A stretch of 10,944 bases of DNA from Butyrivibrio sp. (GTDB taxonomy: Bacteria > Bacillota_A > Clostridia > Lachnospirales > Lachnospiraceae): contig JAILOW010000034.1 of assembly GCA_024690635.1 (NCBI GenBank), forward strand, positions 1-10,944. Reading direction: 5' to 3'. The notes beneath the pieces were generated by a model. That model ran no database searches, was not told where the DNA came from, and saw only the letters and a list, made by a program, of their open reading frames with translations. Of the stretch, positions 1-8,101 are shown one piece after another; position 1 is the stretch's first letter, and every line of letters starts with the position of its first letter. A program made the translations under genes and the position numbers.

Positions 1-16
1 TAAAAAGAAATTTTTG

Positions 17-44
17 TTGACAGAGCACCCATTCATGCTATAAT
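17..44 (+). promoter_or_regulatory. Sigma-A promoter of ilvN-ilvC
   Basis: A perfect -35 TTGACA (17-22) is followed after 16 bp by a perfect -10 TATAAT (39-44). The -10 is preceded by TG at 36-37, giving an extended -10 (TGC-TATAAT). The expected transcription start is near 51, leaving an untranslated leader of about 139 nt before the ilvN start at 190. The leader is too short for a usual T-box and I see no T-box sequence in it. It does carry the element shared with ilvE (116-146). A strong promoter directly before ilvN implies that ilvN-ilvC starts its own transcript rather than being only the tail of an upstream ilvB message. Confidence 0.85.
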
Positions 45-115
45 TTGATATAAATCAGTGATTTTTACAGGAAAATATCATAAAAAAGGGTTAAAAAAAC
101 GGTAATGATCAGATA

Positions 116-146
116 TATTTATTAACACTTTAAAGTGCAAAAGTTA
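116..146 (+). promoter_or_regulatory. Leader element shared with ilvE (copy 1)
   Basis: The core CTTTAAAGTGCAAAAGTTA (128-146) matches 17 of 19 bases of the sequence before ilvE at 9578-9596, and about 23 of 30 bases match if the alignment starts at 117. It contains the perfect 12-bp palindrome CACTTTAAAGTG (126-137). It lies in the predicted transcribed leader, about 65-95 nt after the promoter start site and 43 nt before the ilvN start codon. Location in two leaders of the same pathway suggests a regulator-binding site or an RNA element. I cannot assign it to a known regulator. It is not a good CodY box, T-box or CIRCE site. Confidence 0.55.
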
Positions 147-189
147 TTAGATGATTACTGAGTTTAAACCCGATACAGGAGATGTAAAA

Positions 190-693
190 ATGCAAAAAAA
201 AGTATTTCAGCTCTTGGTTGATAACACATCAGGTGTTCTTTCAAGAATATCAGGTCTTTTCTCCCGAAGAGGCTATAACATTGAGAGCATAACCGCCGGA
301 GTTACCGCAGATCCCAGATTTACCAGGATCACCATTGTGGCATCCGGTGATGATGTGATACTTGATCAGATCGAGAAACAGGTTGCCAAGCTTGTGGACG
401 TCAGGGATATTCATGAGCTTCTTCCCGAGGATTCGGTATACAGAGAGCTTGCAATGGTCAAGGTCAGAGCAGCTGCAGACAAGAGACAGAGCATTCTGGC
501 TACAGCCAATATCTTCAGAGGAAACATTGTGGATGTAAGCCCCGACAGTCTCATTATCGAGATCACAGGTAACCAGTCCAAGATCGATGCATTCCTTCGC
601 CTTCTTGAGGGCTATGAGATCCTCGAGCTTGCAAGGACAGGTATCGCAGGCCTTGGCAGAGGTACCGAGAACGTAATATATCTGGATGAATAA
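190..693 (+). CDS. ilvN: Acetolactate synthase, regulatory (small) subunit
   Basis: Regulatory subunit of acetolactate synthase (acetohydroxyacid synthase), which makes 2-acetolactate or 2-aceto-2-hydroxybutyrate in the first common step of valine, leucine and isoleucine synthesis; it activates the catalytic IlvB subunit and mediates valine feedback inhibition. The 167-residue protein opens with an ACT domain (about residues 1-78) carrying the family signature DNTSGVLSRISGLFSRRGYN at 11-30. N12 and G15 match the valine-site Asn/Gly of the Escherichia coli subunit. Residues from about 82 on form the usual C-terminal domain. The start at 190 has AGGAGA at 177-182 with a 7-nt gap; an in-frame ATG at 151 would add 13 residues but has no ribosome binding site. 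ilvC follows after 58 nt with no terminator, so the two are probably co-transcribed. No ilvB is visible. The symbol ilvH would be equally valid. Confidence 0.95.
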   Translation: MQKKVFQLLVDNTSGVLSRISGLFSRRGYNIESITAGVTADPRFTRITIVASGDDVILDQIEKQVAKLVDVRDIHELLPEDSVYRELAMVKVRAAADKRQSILATANIFRGNIVDVSPDSLIIEITGNQSKIDAFLRLLEGYEILELARTGIAGLGRGTENVIYLDE

Positions 694-736
694 GGTTGTT
701 ATTTTGATAACTTCAAATTTAGAATAAAAAGAATAA

Positions 737-1780
<1,044 letters not shown>

Positions 1781-1785
1781 ATTCG

Positions 1786-1814
1786 TTGAAAAAATACGAT
1801 ATATAGACTAATAT
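1786..1814 (+). promoter_or_regulatory. Candidate promoter for the yfhO-like gene
   Basis: TTGAAA (1786-1791), a 17-bp spacer, and TAATAT (1809-1814) resemble a sigma-A promoter (5/6 and 4/6 consensus bases). The predicted start near 1821 falls inside the left arm of the ilvC terminator. Transcripts from here would lack most of that arm and escape termination, while ilvC transcripts would be stopped. No other plausible promoter fits in the 97 nt between ilvC and the next start codon. This is a prediction from sequence only. Confidence 0.4.
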
Positions 1815-1860
1815 TAAGAGAGCCTTTTCTGAATGGAAAATGGCTCTCTTATTTAATTTT
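1815..1860 (+). terminator. Intrinsic terminator after ilvC
   Basis: The arms AAGAGAGCC (1816-1824) and GGCTCTCTT (1842-1850) are perfectly complementary. An inner stem TTTTC/GAAAA (1825-1829 with 1836-1840) follows after a single bulged T, with a 6-nt loop. T1815-A1851 extends the outer stem. The downstream run ATTTAATTTT is T-rich though interrupted. It ends the ilvN-ilvC transcript, with its tail only 17 nt before the next start codon. Confidence 0.85.
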
Positions 1861-1877
1861 GTTGAGGTAGAATCTTT

Positions 1878-4355
1878 ATGTCAGAAAAAAAGTCTAAATA
1901 TTCCAAGGAGTTAGAGAGCGCAAAGGTCGGTAAAATGTACACTTCGGCCATAATGTTTGCAAGCTCTTTTTTAATGTATATCCTGGCGGTCCTTCCCATT
2001 TTCATAAAAAGAGGACTTCCTTTCTTTTACTACGGCGACTATAACGTTCAGCAGGTGCCCTTTTATATCCTGGCACACAGAGCAATCAGAAGCGGAGAGC
2101 TTTTCTGGAACTGGAATGTGGACCTTGGCGGTACCATGGCGGGCGACTTTTCTTTCTATCTGTGGGGAAGCCCCTTTTTCTGGATCACGGTTCTTTTCCC
2201 CGAGGGAGCTATCCCTTATCTGATGCCGTTTCTTATGGCTCTTAAATATGCCTTTGCGGCAACCTGTGCTTATCTGTACATCAAAAGATACGTGGGCAGA
2301 TATGTATATGCCATGATAGGCGGTTATCTTTATGCTTTTTCCGGCTTTAACGCATGCAATATAGTATTTAACCATTTCACGGATTCTGTGGCATTCTTCC
2401 CGCTGTTTTTGCTGCTTTTTGAGGATCTCATGGCGGTGGATGACCAAAAAGACGAGGCAAAGCTTTCTTTTTCCGGAAAACCCTTTATCAGATTTGCACT
2501 TATCACTGCCTATATGTCTGTGGTGAATTACTATTTCTTCTTCGGACAGGTGGTTTTCTTTGCAATCTATTTCGTTGTCAGATACGCAAGGAAAAATAAA
2601 AAGAATGTAACAGCTGTTATGCTTGCAAGAGCGGTGCTTGCAGGGCTTTTGGGAGTTGTTATCTCCGGATTTTTCCTTCTTCAGGCCTTTGCGGGGCTTA
2701 AGGGCAACTCAAGACTTGAGAACTTTATTACCGGTTATAACATGCTGGTATATCCCAGCGAAAAGCTGATCTGGGATATTTTCAAGTCCCTTGCCATGCT
2801 TCCCGACATTATAGGAAAGGGAACACTCTTTTATACAGGTACTGTAAAGAATGCATCTCTTGCTGCATATATTCCGCTGTTTGGCGTATCCGGCGTGGTT
2901 GCATATTTCCTGATGAATAAAAAGAAGGGAAACTGGGAAAAGACAATGGCTTTGATTTTCCTTGTTATAGCCCTTATCCCTGTGTTCAATTCATCATTTT
3001 CCTTCTTTAACAGCGCATACTACGCAAGATGGTATTATATGCCGGTTCTTTTGATGTGCCTTATGACAGCTCAGGTGATAGAAAGAGGCAAGACGGAGCA
3101 GTTTAAAAAGGGCGCAGTATTTGCGGTTCTTTACTTCCTTTTGTTTGTGGTCATCTATTTCCTGCCATCAACCAATGATGACGGACAGCTGGTACTTCTT
3201 AACATGACCGAAAACAACAGCATTTTCGTAAGAGATCTTTTGGGAACCGTTGTATTATCGGTTGCTCTTCTGATAATTGCCTTTGTTCTTCCAAAAAGAA
3301 CAGTAACCGTAAAAGAAAAGGGCAACAGGATAACAAAGAAAAAGACCCACAGAGACGTCATCATCCTTGGAATTGTGATCGCAGCCTGCATTCTTTCAAC
3401 CTTTGTTCCAATTAAAAACGGAAGCTCCATCATAAGCGAGAGAGGCAAGAAAAAATGGCAGGAGCAGATGCTGTTTAATACCGTAGAGGTTGATCAGTCG
3501 CAGTTTTGCAGAGGAGAAGTGGATTCAACCTCCACCAACTACGATATGGTTTGGGGAATCCCTTCCGTGCACTGTTTCCTCAGTACCGTGCCTTCGGAGA
3601 TCTTTGACTTTTTGAAGGGCGCCGGTGATATAAAAAGAACTGTTGAGACCAATATTCCCGTCAGCAGACCCGGTATGAGAGCTATTCTCTCGGCCAGATA
3701 CTACATGGAAAATGCCGATATCAGCAAAAACAGGGTATTTTACAATGATGAAGGAACGGAAGGTTACGCATTTTCCTACAATCAGAACGGCTTTGATGTA
3801 TTTGAAAACCTGAATTTCATTCCCATGGGCTTTACTTTTGATAAATATATCACCGAGTCTGAGTGGAAAGACCTTGAGATAAAAGAGCACGACTATGATC
3901 TTACAAGATGCCTTATCATTTCCGATAAAGATGCGGCAAAATACGGCGACAGCCTGGATATGGAAGAGATAACTGCAGAGGATATAATGGAAGATGAGAT
4001 GAGTTATCTTGATCTTACAAAAGAATGTACCAAGAGATCTCTTACATCCTGCAGCGTATTTGAGACAGATACTTACGGATTTACCGCTAAAACCGCTCCC
4101 ATTCAGGGAAACAAGCTTTTGTTCTTCTCTGTTCCCGCTACTGAAGGCTTTAGCTGTACAGTGGACGGCGCAGAAACTGAAATACTCAAGGCTGACTTTG
4201 GTCTTATGGCCATTCCCGTATCCGAGGGAGTCCATGATATCAGGGTTACATACACTCCTGAGGGCTTCAGATCAGGACTTATCCTTAGCATTATCGGAGT
4301 TCTCGTTGCGGCCGCTTACATAGTTATGTTAAAAAAGGTCAAGAAAAACGATTAA
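1878..4355 (+). CDS. YfhO-family multi-pass membrane protein (probable GT-C glycosyltransferase)
   Basis: Large integral membrane protein of 825 residues, close to the usual length of the YfhO family. A basic N-terminus is followed by a membrane helix at about 23-43. The first extracellular loop has GDYNVQQVPF (53-62), with an Asp (D54) where GT-C glycosyltransferases keep a conserved acid, and then the NWNVDLGGTMAGDFSFYLWG and SPFF patterns typical of YfhO. About a dozen hydrophobic helices follow, up to 494-513. An outside domain (about 515-795) comes next, and a final helix (about 799-818) ends in a basic KKVKKND tail. Known members include YfhO of Bacillus subtilis and GtlB of Listeria, which use a lipid-linked sugar made by a CsbB-like partner to decorate lipoteichoic acid. 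Such a partner lies at 6309-7277. The polymer and sugar in this organism cannot be told from sequence. The ribosome binding site is TTGAGGT, about 10 nt before ATG. Confidence 0.85.
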   Translation: MSEKKSKYSKELESAKVGKMYTSAIMFASSFLMYILAVLPIFIKRGLPFFYYGDYNVQQVPFYILAHRAIRSGELFWNWNVDLGGTMAGDFSFYLWGSPFFWITVLFPEGAIPYLMPFLMALKYAFAATCAYLYIKRYVGRYVYAMIGGYLYAFSGFNACNIVFNHFTDSVAFFPLFLLLFEDLMAVDDQKDEAKLSFSGKPFIRFALITAYMSVVNYYFFFGQVVFFAIYFVVRYARKNKKNVTAVMLARAVLAGLLGVVISGFFLLQAFAGLKGNSRLENFITGYNMLVYPSEKLIWDIFKSLAMLPDIIGKGTLFYTGTVKNASLAAYIPLFGVSGVVAYFLMNKKKGNWEKTMALIFLVIALIPVFNSSFSFFNSAYYARWYYMPVLLMCLMTAQVIERGKTEQFKKGAVFAVLYFLLFVVIYFLPSTNDDGQLVLLNMTENNSIFVRDLLGTVVLSVALLIIAFVLPKRTVTVKEKGNRITKKKTHRDVIILGIVIAACILSTFVPIKNGSSIISERGKKKWQEQMLFNTVEVDQSQFCRGEVDSTSTNYDMVWGIPSVHCFLSTVPSEIFDFLKGAGDIKRTVETNIPVSRPGMRAILSARYYMENADISKNRVFYNDEGTEGYAFSYNQNGFDVFENLNFIPMGFTFDKYITESEWKDLEIKEHDYDLTRCLIISDKDAAKYGDSLDMEEITAEDIMEDEMSYLDLTKECTKRSLTSCSVFETDTYGFTAKTAPIQGNKLLFFSVPATEGFSCTVDGAETEILKADFGLMAIPVSEGVHDIRVTYTPEGFRSGLILSIIGVLVAAAYIVMLKKVKKND

Positions 4356-4365
4356 ATTTACCATC

Positions 4366-4394
4366 TTAATTATTTCAAAATATCATGCTATATT
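4366..4394 (+). promoter_or_regulatory. Candidate promoter for leuCD
   Basis: TTAATT (4366-4371), a 17-bp spacer and TATATT (4389-4394) form a plausible sigma-A promoter. The -10 has the extended TG at 4386-4387 (TGC-TATATT). The start would be near 4401, giving a leader of about 33 nt before leuC. No intrinsic terminator separates the yfhO-like gene from leuC, so read-through is also possible. The copies of the ilvN/ilvE leader element are not repeated here. Confidence 0.45.
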
Positions 4395-4433
4395 TACTGT
4401 AATATTTTTGATGAAAATTAAGGAGAGATAGGT

Positions 4434-5705
4434 ATGAGCGCAATGACCATGAGCCAAAAGATCCTGGCTGCACATGCCGGACTTACAGAAGTCAAGGCAG
4501 GACAGCTGATTGAGGCAGATCTTGACCTGGTGCTTGGCAATGACATCACCAGTCCAGTAGCAATCAAAGAACTTGGCAAATTCACTAAAGAAGGGGTTTT
4601 CGACAGGGATAAAATAGCACTTGTTCCGGATCATTTTGTTCCCAACAAGGATATTAAGTCCGCCGAGAACTGCAAGTGTGTCAGAGAATTCGCAATAAAG
4701 AACAAGATCACCAACTATTTCGAAGTTGGTCAGATGGGCATAGAGCATGCTCTGCTACCTGAAAAAGGTCTTACGGTACCCGGAGATCTTATTATCGGTG
4801 CCGATTCCCACACCTGTACCTACGGCGCTCTCGGAGCTTTTTCGACTGGTATCGGATCTACGGATATGGCTGCGGGAATGGCTACGGGCAAGGCATGGTT
4901 CAAGGTTCCTTCCGCAATTAAGTTCAATATTGTAGGCAAGCCTTCCAGGTGGGTTAGCGGAAAAGACGTTATCCTTCATATCATCGGAATGATAGGAGTG
5001 GACGGAGCTCTTTATAAATCCATGGAATTTGTGGGTGAGGGCATCAAAAACCTCTCTATGGACGACAGGTTCACCATTGCCAACATGGCCATTGAGGCAG
5101 GTGGCAAGAACGGAATCTTCCCTGTGGATGAAATTGCAATTGAATACCTTAAAGAGCACGCTCCCGGTAAGGAGTACAAGATATTTGAAGCAGATGCGGA
5201 TGCTGAGTATGACGAGGAATACACCATCGACCTGTCAGCCCTTACTCCCACGGTTGCTTTCCCTCATCTTCCCGAAAATGCCCACACCTTTGACAATATT
5301 GAGGATATGGCAATTGATCAGGTGGTTATCGGATCCTGCACCAACGGACGTATCGCAGACCTTCGGGTTGCTGCTGAAATTCTTAAGGGCAGAAAGGTTG
5401 CACAGGGAATCAGATGCATCATCATCCCTGCAACTCAGAAAATATACATGCAGGCAATGGAAGAGGGACTTCTTAAGATCTTTATCGAGGCGGGAGCTGC
5501 TGTTTCCACACCTACCTGCGGACCCTGCCTTGGCGGATACATGGGTGTTCTTGCATCCGGAGAAAAATGCGTATCCACCACCAACAGAAACTTTGTTGGA
5601 CGTATGGGCGCCATAGATTCAGAGATTTATCTGGCTTCTCCTGCGGTTGCGGCCGCAAGTGCGGTAACCGGAAAACTTTCACAGCCATCGGAACTGGGAT
5701 TATAA
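4434..5705 (+). CDS. leuC: 3-isopropylmalate dehydratase, large subunit
   Basis: Large subunit of isopropylmalate isomerase, which converts 2-isopropylmalate to 3-isopropylmalate in leucine synthesis using a [4Fe-4S] cluster, in complex with LeuD. The 423-residue protein is of the shorter LeuC type found in many Clostridia and archaea. It has the aconitase-superfamily signatures: [20 protein letters not shown] near residues 122-141, GSCTNGR with cluster Cys302, and TCGPCLGG with Cys362 and Cys365. The three cluster cysteines are all present, so the enzyme should be active. Ribosome binding site AAGGAGA (4420-4426) lies 7 nt before ATG 4434; internal ATGs at 4443 and 4449 are less well placed. 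The leuD gene starts 13 nt after the stop. A homoaconitase-like or related dehydratase role is a less likely alternative given the ilv neighbours. Confidence 0.95.
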   Translation: MSAMTMSQKILAAHAGLTEVKAGQLIEADLDLVLGNDITSPVAIKELGKFTKEGVFDRDKIALVPDHFVPNKDIKSAENCKCVREFAIKNKITNYFEVGQMGIEHALLPEKGLTVPGDLIIGADSHTCTYGALGAFSTGIGSTDMAAGMATGKAWFKVPSAIKFNIVGKPSRWVSGKDVILHIIGMIGVDGALYKSMEFVGEGIKNLSMDDRFTIANMAIEAGGKNGIFPVDEIAIEYLKEHAPGKEYKIFEADADAEYDEEYTIDLSALTPTVAFPHLPENAHTFDNIEDMAIDQVVIGSCTNGRIADLRVAAEILKGRKVAQGIRCIIIPATQKIYMQAMEEGLLKIFIEAGAAVSTPTCGPCLGGYMGVLASGEKCVSTTNRNFVGRMGAIDSEIYLASPAVAAASAVTGKLSQPSELGL

Positions 5706-5718
5706 GGAGGAGAAAACT

Positions 5719-6207
5719 ATGAAAGCAGCAAGAGGAACAGTATTCAGGTACGGTGACAATGTGGATACGGATGTCATCATCCCTGCAAGATATCTTAATA
5801 CAACAGATGCTTCTGAACTTGCAAAACACTGCATGGAGGACATCGACAAGGATTTTGTAAACAAGGTAAATGAGGGCGATATTATGGTTGCGGACAAAAA
5901 CTTTGGCTGCGGCTCTTCAAGAGAACATGCTCCCATCGCCATTAAGGCTTCAGGCATCAGCTGCGTTATCGCAAGAAGCTTTGCCAGGATCTTTTACAGA
6001 AACAGCATAAATATCGGCCTTCCCATTATTGAATGTGAAGAGGCTGCTGAGAATATCAAGGCAGGAGACATCGTGAGCATCGACTTTGACAGCGGCATCA
6101 TCACTGACGAGACCACGGGAAAGAGCTTTAAGGGACAGGCATTCCCGCCTTTCATGCAAAAGATCATCGATTCTGAAGGTCTTATCAATTACATCAATTC
6201 AAAATGA
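5719..6207 (+). CDS. leuD: 3-isopropylmalate dehydratase, small subunit
   Basis: Small, swivel-domain subunit that completes the active site of LeuC. At 162 residues it has the usual length for the short type. The substrate-recognition loop ARYLNTTD is at 23-30. The core signature [11 protein letters not shown] at 61-71 carries the Ser/Arg residues that contact substrate in this family, followed by the conserved [19 protein letters not shown]. Ribosome binding site AAGGAGGAG (5704-5712) overlaps the leuC stop codon, with a 6-nt gap to ATG, so the two subunits are almost certainly translated from one message. A GC-rich hairpin follows 22 nt after the stop. Confidence 0.95.
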   Translation: MKAARGTVFRYGDNVDTDVIIPARYLNTTDASELAKHCMEDIDKDFVNKVNEGDIMVADKNFGCGSSREHAPIAIKASGISCVIARSFARIFYRNSINIGLPIIECEEAAENIKAGDIVSIDFDSGIITDETTGKSFKGQAFPPFMQKIIDSEGLINYINSK

Positions 6208-6229
6208 CAAAAAGCATTGATTTTTACTG

Positions 6230-6260
6230 CGCCACCGCCATCTCAGCGGTGGCGTATTTC
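6230..6260 (+). terminator. Probable terminator after leuCD
   Basis: A perfect 9-bp GC-rich stem, CGCCACCGC (6230-6238) with GCGGTGGCG (6246-6254), has a 7-nt loop. The tail is only moderately T-rich (TATTTCGTT), so termination may be partial or the hairpin may partly act as a 3' end stabiliser. It separates leuD from the glycosyltransferase gene. I see no convincing sigma-A promoter between the hairpin and that gene, which makes some read-through likely. Confidence 0.65.
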
Positions 6261-6308
6261 GTTAAAATGTATTATTATAGTGTAGTACGTATTTTATCGG
6301 AGGTTTTT

Positions 6309-7277
6309 ATGGGACGTTTGTTCTGTGTCATTCCCTGTTACAACGAACAGGAGGTTCTGCCCGAAACATCCTTGCGCATTCGCGAAAAAATGGAAGAACT
6401 TATCTCTAAAGGCAAGATTTCCAAGGACAGCAGAATTTTGTTTGTTAATGACGGGTCGGCGGATTCCACCTGGGACATCATAAATAAGCTTCACGAAGAA
6501 AATCCCATTTTTCAGGGACTTAATCTGTCAAGAAATATGGGCCATCAGAATGCTTTGCTGGCAGGACTTATGACGGTGAAGGATCTTTGCGATGCTGCCA
6601 TTTCCATGGATGCCGATCTTCAGGATGATATCGGAGCCATTGAGGAAATGATCGACAAGTTTAACGATGGATGCGATGTTGTTTACGGAGTCAGATCCAA
6701 AAGAGCCACAGACACGTTCTTTAAGCGCTTTACGGCTGAGAGTTTTTACAAGCTGATAAAAGCCCTCGGAGGCAACACGGTTTACAACCATGCGGATTAC
6801 AGACTTATGAGCAGGAGAGCTCTTTTTGCCCTTGCCGAGTTTGGAGAGGTCAATCTTTTCCTTAGGGGAATTGTTCCCATGGTTGGCTTTAAGTCGGATG
6901 TTGTCTACTACGAAAGAGCTGAGAGATTTGCGGGGGAGAGCAAATATCCCCTTGGCAAGATGCTCAGTTTTGCTATCGAGGGTATCACCAGTCTTAGTAC
7001 CAAGCCTATAAAGATGATCACCAATCTTGGAGTATTTATCTTTTTTGTCAGCATAGTTGTGCTTATCTACAGTCTGGTAAGATATTTTACGGGTCATACT
7101 ATACCGGGATGGACTACCACCGTATTGTCCGTTTGGGCGATAGGCGGACTTATCATGATATCTCTTGGTGTCATAGGTGAGTACATCGGCAAGATCTATC
7201 TCGAGTCCAAGAACAGACCCAGATATATTATAGAGTCGTATTTAGGCGACGGAGAGGAAGTAAAGAAATATGGCTGA
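6309..7277 (+). CDS. Membrane-anchored GT2 glycosyltransferase, CsbB/GtrB/DPM1-like
   Basis: Family 2 glycosyltransferase that probably transfers a sugar from a nucleotide donor to undecaprenyl phosphate on the inner face of the membrane. The 322-residue protein has the GT-A start VIPCYNEQE (7-15), the nucleotide-binding NDGS (47-50), and the catalytic metal motif DAD (101-103) within MDADLQDD. The C-terminus has two membrane helices (about 240-257 and 272-290) and a cytoplasmic tail containing ESKNRPRY, the arrangement of CsbB, GtrB and related enzymes. The start at 6309 has CGGAGG five nt upstream and begins right at the conserved core; an in-frame ATG at 6204 overlapping leuD would translate the terminator hairpin and is rejected. 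It ends 8 nt into the mrp-like gene. It is a likely partner of the YfhO-like protein at 1878-4355. The sugar is unknown. Confidence 0.9.
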   Translation: MGRLFCVIPCYNEQEVLPETSLRIREKMEELISKGKISKDSRILFVNDGSADSTWDIINKLHEENPIFQGLNLSRNMGHQNALLAGLMTVKDLCDAAISMDADLQDDIGAIEEMIDKFNDGCDVVYGVRSKRATDTFFKRFTAESFYKLIKALGGNTVYNHADYRLMSRRALFALAEFGEVNLFLRGIVPMVGFKSDVVYYERAERFAGESKYPLGKMLSFAIEGITSLSTKPIKMITNLGVFIFFVSIVVLIYSLVRYFTGHTIPGWTTTVLSVWAIGGLIMISLGVIGEYIGKIYLESKNRPRYIIESYLGDGEEVKKYG

Positions 7278-8088
7278 CAGTCATAAAAAGACACCTGCGG
7301 ATTTTAAAAAGCAGATGGAGGACAACTTTAAGGTTGCACCCGGGGCAAACACCCACGTTAAAAAGGTTATCGGAATCGTTAGCGGAAAAGGAGGCGTAGG
7401 AAAGAGCCTTGTTACAGGCTTATCCGCTGTTGCCATGAATAAAAAGGGCTACAAGACAGCTATAATGGATGCTGATATCACAGGCCCTTCAATTCCCAAG
7501 ATGTTTGGAATCGGCAAGATGAATTATGCCGATGAAAACGGCATGATCCCTGCAACAACAGAAAAGGGCATGAAGATCATGTCTCTTAACATGCTTATGG
7601 ACAACGAGACAGATCCCGTTATCTGGAGAGGACCTGTCATTGCAGGAATAGTAAAGCAGTTCTGGTCAGATGTGAACTGGGGAGATGTGGACTTTATGTT
7701 CGTAGACATGCCTCCCGGAACAGGTGACGTTCCCCTTACCGTGTTCCAGTCACTTCCCGTTGACGGCATCATTGTGGTGGCAACACCTCAGGAGCTTGTA
7801 GGGATGATCGTTGACAAGGCCATCAACATGGCAAAGATGATGAATATTCCGGTACTTGGACTTGTGGAAAACATGGCTTACATGAAGTGCCCTCATTGCG
7901 GCGAGCCTATTTATGTATTTGGTGAGAGCGGTATTGAGAGCTATGCTGCCGAGAGAGGACTTGATATCCTTGGCAGGATCCCTCTTGATCCTTCGGTAGC
8001 CGCTAGCTGCGACGGCGGAAGAGCAGAGGACCTTGATGTATCTGCTTTGGACAGCCTTGTATATGTGCTTGACGGAATGATGGAATAA
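7270..8088 (+). CDS. mrp: Mrp/ApbC (NBP35-type) Fe-S cluster carrier ATPase
   Basis: P-loop ATPase of the Mrp/ApbC/Nbp35 family, cytoplasmic proteins that bind and hand on [4Fe-4S] clusters. In the 272 residues one sees the deviant Walker A GKGGVGKS (39-46), the switch region DADITGPSIP (67-76), a Walker B-like DMPPGTGD (146-153), and the cluster-bridging CPHC (C207, C210) inside VENMAYMKCPHCGEP. It lacks the N-terminal DUF59/MIP18 domain found in some longer Mrp proteins; the first 30 residues are a short polar extension. ATG 7270 overlaps the glycosyltransferase stop (ATGGCTGA), with a purine-rich ribosome binding site at 7252-7260, so translational coupling is likely. LeuCD, a nearby Fe-S enzyme, is a possible client, but this is inference from location. 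Confidence 0.92.
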   Translation: MADSHKKTPADFKKQMEDNFKVAPGANTHVKKVIGIVSGKGGVGKSLVTGLSAVAMNKKGYKTAIMDADITGPSIPKMFGIGKMNYADENGMIPATTEKGMKIMSLNMLMDNETDPVIWRGPVIAGIVKQFWSDVNWGDVDFMFVDMPPGTGDVPLTVFQSLPVDGIIVVATPQELVGMIVDKAINMAKMMNIPVLGLVENMAYMKCPHCGEPIYVFGESGIESYAAERGLDILGRIPLDPSVAASCDGGRAEDLDVSALDSLVYVLDGMME

Positions 8089-8101
8089 AAGAGGAAACAT
8101 T

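Noticed and set aside
61..77. CodY-box-like sequence in the ilvN leader (TTTTTACAGGAAAAT)
   Set aside because: It matches the consensus AATTTTCWGAAAATT at only about 10 of 15 positions with broken symmetry; in AT-rich DNA this is not distinctive.
51..189. T-box riboswitch in the ilvN leader
   Set aside because: The leader is too short and I see no T-box core sequence, specifier stem or terminator/antiterminator pair.
151..189. 13-residue N-terminal extension of IlvN from ATG 151
   Set aside because: There is no ribosome binding site before 151, whereas 190 has AGGAGA at ideal spacing and begins at the conserved ACT domain.
698..711. Small hairpin GTTAT-TTTG-ATAAC between ilvN and ilvC
   Set aside because: Five A/T-rich pairs without a following T-run are too weak for a terminator; it probably does not interrupt the operon.
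696..725. Possible promoter TTGTTA-18-TAGAAT before ilvC
   Set aside because: Both hexamers are weak and the spacer is long; co-transcription with ilvN is the simpler reading.
3525..4235. Long antisense open frame inside the yfhO-like gene (also 875-1450 and 250-771 on the minus strand)
   Set aside because: They lie opposite clearly conserved genes, show low-complexity Ser/Cys/Leu-rich composition typical of antisense frames, and resemble no family I know.
4378..4395. AAATAT/ATATTT inverted repeat after the yfhO-like gene
   Set aside because: The stem is only six A-T pairs with no proper T-tract, so it is not a credible terminator; it overlaps the candidate leuC -10.
6204..6308. 35-residue N-terminal extension of the glycosyltransferase, overlapping leuD
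   Set aside because: It would translate across the GC-rich hairpin, has no ribosome binding site, and the family core begins right at the Met at 6309, which has CGGAGG upstream.
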